Origin: Niastella soli
GTDB taxonomy: Bacteria; Bacteroidota; Bacteroidia; Chitinophagales; Chitinophagaceae
Direction of reading: 5' to 3'
DNA length: 64,000 nt
NCBI RefSeq assembly: GCF_017742245.1
Contig: NZ_JAGHKO010000004.1
Coordinates: forward strand, 744,001-808,000
The notes beneath the pieces are model-generated. The model worked only from the letters and a program-made list of their open reading frames with translations. It did no database searches and was not told where the DNA came from. The translations under genes were made by a program, and so were the position numbers. The first letter of the stretch is position 1. The number at the start of each line of letters is the position of its first letter. Of the stretch, positions 63,730 through 64,000 are shown piece after piece.

Positions 63730-64000
63730 ATGAAAAAGAACAAAAATGTATCGCAGTCGGGCGGTGCTGGCAGTACAGGTTCTCAACCGGTTCAACCATC
63801 ATCAGCGGCTGCTACTTCCACAAAACAGCCTGCCCCTGCTACCAGCAATGGTTTTAAAACATTCATTTTATTGGTAGCCTCCATTTTTTTACTGATCATA
63901 TTCTTCGGTTTGGAACCTAATAAAATGTGGCTCGATCAACGGATCATGCCCTATTGGGAAGATTATAAAGAACAAAAGCTTAACCTCGACCTGGAAGAAC
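63730..64000 (+). CDS. Single-pass membrane protein, 3' end cut by window edge
   Basis: The visible 90 residues start with a polar Ser/Gln/Pro-rich tail (MKKNKNVSQSGGAGSTGS), then a membrane helix (FKTFILLVASIFLLIIFFGL) and a soluble segment (EPNKMWLDQRIMPYWEDYKE). The polar N-terminus suggests an inner-membrane protein with a cytoplasmic linker rather than a secreted protein. The rest lies beyond the window and no family is recognised. Confidence 0.6.
   Translation, partial: MKKNKNVSQSGGAGSTGSQPVQPSSAAATSTKQPAPATSNGFKTFILLVASIFLLIIFFGLEPNKMWLDQRIMPYWEDYKEQKLNLDLEE

Noticed and set aside
1-64000. tRNA, rRNA, prophage and restriction or defence genes
   Set aside because: I looked for cloverleaf ends, rRNA anchors, integrase, capsid, methylase and nuclease signatures and found none.

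Overview
The window looks like chromosomal DNA of a Bacteroidota bacterium, most likely of the family Chitinophagaceae (Chitinophaga/Niastella-like). This is inferred from a SusC/SusD pair, a type IX secretion (T9SS) C-terminal sorting domain, many Sec lipoproteins, DUF6377 and WG-repeat proteins, sparse Shine-Dalgarno sites and TAnnTTTG-type -7 promoter boxes. I see no rRNA, tRNA, CRISPR array, transposase or phage gene. Both window edges cut genes.

Layout. 1-10 kb: a minus-strand cluster of five exported proteins (PKD lipoprotein, outer-membrane beta-barrel, a 1500-residue beta-rich protein, an FN3-repeat protein and a truncated fifth gene), probably one cell-envelope system of unknown function. 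10.5-13.7 kb: a divergent pair, a Tat-exported alpha/alpha-toroid protein and a secreted GH130. 13.7-15.9 kb: DoxX-like, GNAT and a membrane class III nucleotide cyclase. 16.1-31.6 kb: a polysaccharide utilization locus with SusC, SusD, GH97, a DUF6377 regulator, two small exported proteins and a large multidomain GH87 alpha-1,3-glucanase carrying CBM-like modules and a T9SS tail. This suggests use of alpha-1,3-glucan (mutan, fungal wall or nigeran-like). 31.6-54.5 kb: mostly single housekeeping, stress and regulatory genes (PPP-type phosphatase, WG repeats, PEBP, exonuclease III, ABM monooxygenase, pirin, HD, AraC, Crp/Fnr, GNAT, ThuA, a hybrid kinase with two kinase cores, FAD oxidoreductase, SDR, MscS). 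54.5-56.9 kb: a gene-poor stretch with fragments and a broken NHL/T9SS gene. 56.9-63 kb: SDR with divergent HxlR, a small CxC protein with a TonB-dependent receptor, and AraC with an SDR that lacks the usual catalytic residues.

The strongest non-genic signal is a family of mosaic inverted repeats at three loci (about 6.8, 18.3 and 61.1 kb). They are built from 64-nt or about 85-nt half-modules bounded by the same short boxes, and nested GC-rich palindromes differ in sequence but keep pairing. A related core forms an 11-nt tandem array plus hairpin at 39.6 kb. Heptamer tandem repeats occur at 14.7 and 20.2-20.4 kb. In the glucan locus, both spacers of the SusC-SusD-GH97 unit carry such repeats, so they may tune expression after transcription. 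Two orphan hairpin/T-run structures suggest small RNAs.
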